From Gammaproteobacteria bacterium 54_18_T64 (GTDB taxonomy: Bacteria > Pseudomonadota > Gammaproteobacteria > Pseudomonadales > Porticoccaceae), in the NCBI GenBank assembly GCA_002162825.1, contig MAAU01000087.1, positions 1 through 46,242 on the forward strand: a DNA stretch of 46,242 nucleotides. Reading direction: 5' to 3'. Numbering within the stretch: the stretch's first letter is position 1; each line of letters begins with the position of its first letter. The notes below the pieces were generated by a model that saw only the letters and a list, made by a program, of their open reading frames with translations, made no database searches and had not been told where the DNA came from. Positions 45,467 to 46,242 of this stretch are shown here, piece after piece. Made by a program: the position numbers and the translations under genes.

Positions 45467-45609
45467 TATCGACCCCTGGCTTCTCGCCCAACTATTTCGC
45501 GGCACATTAGCACAACGAGAAAAAAAAAATAAAAGGTCTGTAACTTTTCACCTCCGTGCTGCGTATTAGTGTGTACATCAAGCCACTAACAAGCAAAAGG
45601 ACGATTACC

Positions 45610-46242
45610 ATGTTAAAAATTATGTACAGCCTATTACTCTGCCTCAGTGTCAGCCTTGCCGCCCAGGCCGGTGCCCGTGGTCATACCTACCAGGTCGATA
45701 TTACCAACCTCACACCCGGTCAGGCATTTACCCCCCAGCTGGTTTATACCCACCGCAAGCCAAACCCTCTGTTCACCCTTGGCGAGGCGGCCAGTGATGA
45801 ATTAGCACAACTGGCCGAGGGCGGTGATACCGCACCTTTAAGCGGCCTTGCTGATGGCTTTGCCGATGCTGTAACAACCAACGGCGTTTTGTTAATGCCG
45901 GGTGAAACCACATCAATCACTATCCAGAGTAACCCCGGTCGTGGCTTATTGACTGTTGTCGCCATGCTACTGCCCACCAACGATACCTTCTTTGCCCTGA
46001 ATGGCGTGAACCTGCCACGTCGCGGCACCACAAGCTTCCTCGCACCCGGTTACGATGCTGGTACCGAGTACAACGACCAGGATTGTGCGAACATCCCCGG
46101 CCCACTTTGCGGTGGCGAAGGTTATTCACCGGTAGCAGGTGATGACGACGAAGGTTATGTCCATATCGGCAATGGCTTTCACGATTTGGGCGACGACGTT
46201 CTCAAGCCCCAACGCTACGACTGGAATAACAACGTGGCCAAA
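45610..46242 (+). CDS. Secreted spondin-domain protein (partial)
   Basis: The frame starts at ATG 45610 (AAAGGA upstream) and runs off the right edge after 211 codons. Residues 1-20 are a signal peptide (MLKIMYSLLLCLSVSLAAQA). The body follows the bacterial Spondin_N pattern: YQVDITNLTPGQAFTPQLV, then a HRKPNPLFTLGEAASDELAQ block, LPRRG and AYDAGTE-like GYDAGTEYN. Such proteins are exported, with unknown adhesive or matrix functions. A cysteine pair near DCANIPGPLCGG may form a disulfide. The C-terminus and any sorting signal lie outside the window. Confidence 0.85.
   Translation, partial: MLKIMYSLLLCLSVSLAAQAGARGHTYQVDITNLTPGQAFTPQLVYTHRKPNPLFTLGEAASDELAQLAEGGDTAPLSGLADGFADAVTTNGVLLMPGETTSITIQSNPGRGLLTVVAMLLPTNDTFFALNGVNLPRRGTTSFLAPGYDAGTEYNDQDCANIPGPLCGGEGYSPVAGDDDEGYVHIGNGFHDLGDDVLKPQRYDWNNNVAK

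Overview
The window looks like a chromosomal segment of a marine-type gammaproteobacterium related to the Pseudomonadales/Cellvibrionales. This rests on gene order, not on a database search. The block nadB <> rpoE-rseA-rseC-mucD-lepA-lepB-DUF4845-rnc-era-recO-acpS follows the Pseudomonas algU locus. The neighbouring cysM-relA-mazG, adk-hemH, an AlgP-like basic protein, tsaB, uppP and prfB-lysS are also typical of the class. No rRNA, tRNA, CRISPR array, prophage or complete insertion sequence was seen.

Layout. (1) Positions 1-15860 are an accessory-looking catabolic island of lipid/acyl-CoA type. Leftward genes at 1-5227 encode an AttH/CrtC-like protein, an APH-family phosphotransferase, a small DUF6285-like protein, an SDR and two tandem zinc alcohol dehydrogenases; a MITE-like inverted-repeat element sits between the phosphotransferase and the small protein. 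Rightward genes at 6056-9788 encode a tandem pair of SDRs, an HSD10-like 3-hydroxyacyl-CoA dehydrogenase and a luciferase-like flavin oxidoreductase. Then follow a class III CoA-transferase (-), an alpha/beta hydrolase (+), an SDR (-), an ACAD10/11-type acyl-CoA dehydrogenase (-) and an alpha-methylacyl-CoA racemase-like protein (+). Four terminator hairpins punctuate this part (a fifth ends the racemase gene), and no dedicated transcription regulator is visible. (2) Positions 15903-19265 hold ung, lysS and prfB; prfB keeps the programmed +1 frameshift. (3) Positions 19478-22521 hold an SDR with an apparent 3' frameshift, the aminopeptidase apeB and a 3-hydroxyisobutyrate-dehydrogenase-like gene. 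(4) Positions 22526-43484 are a long leftward run of housekeeping genes, interrupted only by nadB at 41169-42791 on the other strand. (5) The right end has sdhE-ygfX (-), ygfZ plus a membrane protein (+), gloA (-) and a truncated spondin-domain secreted protein (+).

How the genes may work together. The phosphotransferase, DUF6285-like protein and ACAD10/11-type dehydrogenase resemble the parts of the LvaA/LvaB/LvaC route of Pseudomonas putida. In that route a 4-hydroxyacyl-CoA is phosphorylated at the gamma position and then converted to a 3-hydroxyacyl-CoA. The HSD10-like enzyme, CoA-transferase, racemase and multiple SDR/ADH enzymes could supply the upstream oxidations and downstream beta-oxidation. 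The substrate is unknown; a hydroxylated or methyl-branched lipid or terpenoid is a guess.

The most notable departures from expectation are: the MITE-like element inside the LvaA/LvaB-like pair; a tandem SDR pair in which one copy has Asp for the tetrad Asn; absence of rseB from the sigma-E locus, with a candidate extra sigma-E promoter in front of rseA; absence of pdxJ between recO and acpS; a six-copy AT-hook protein; and a frameshifted SDR.
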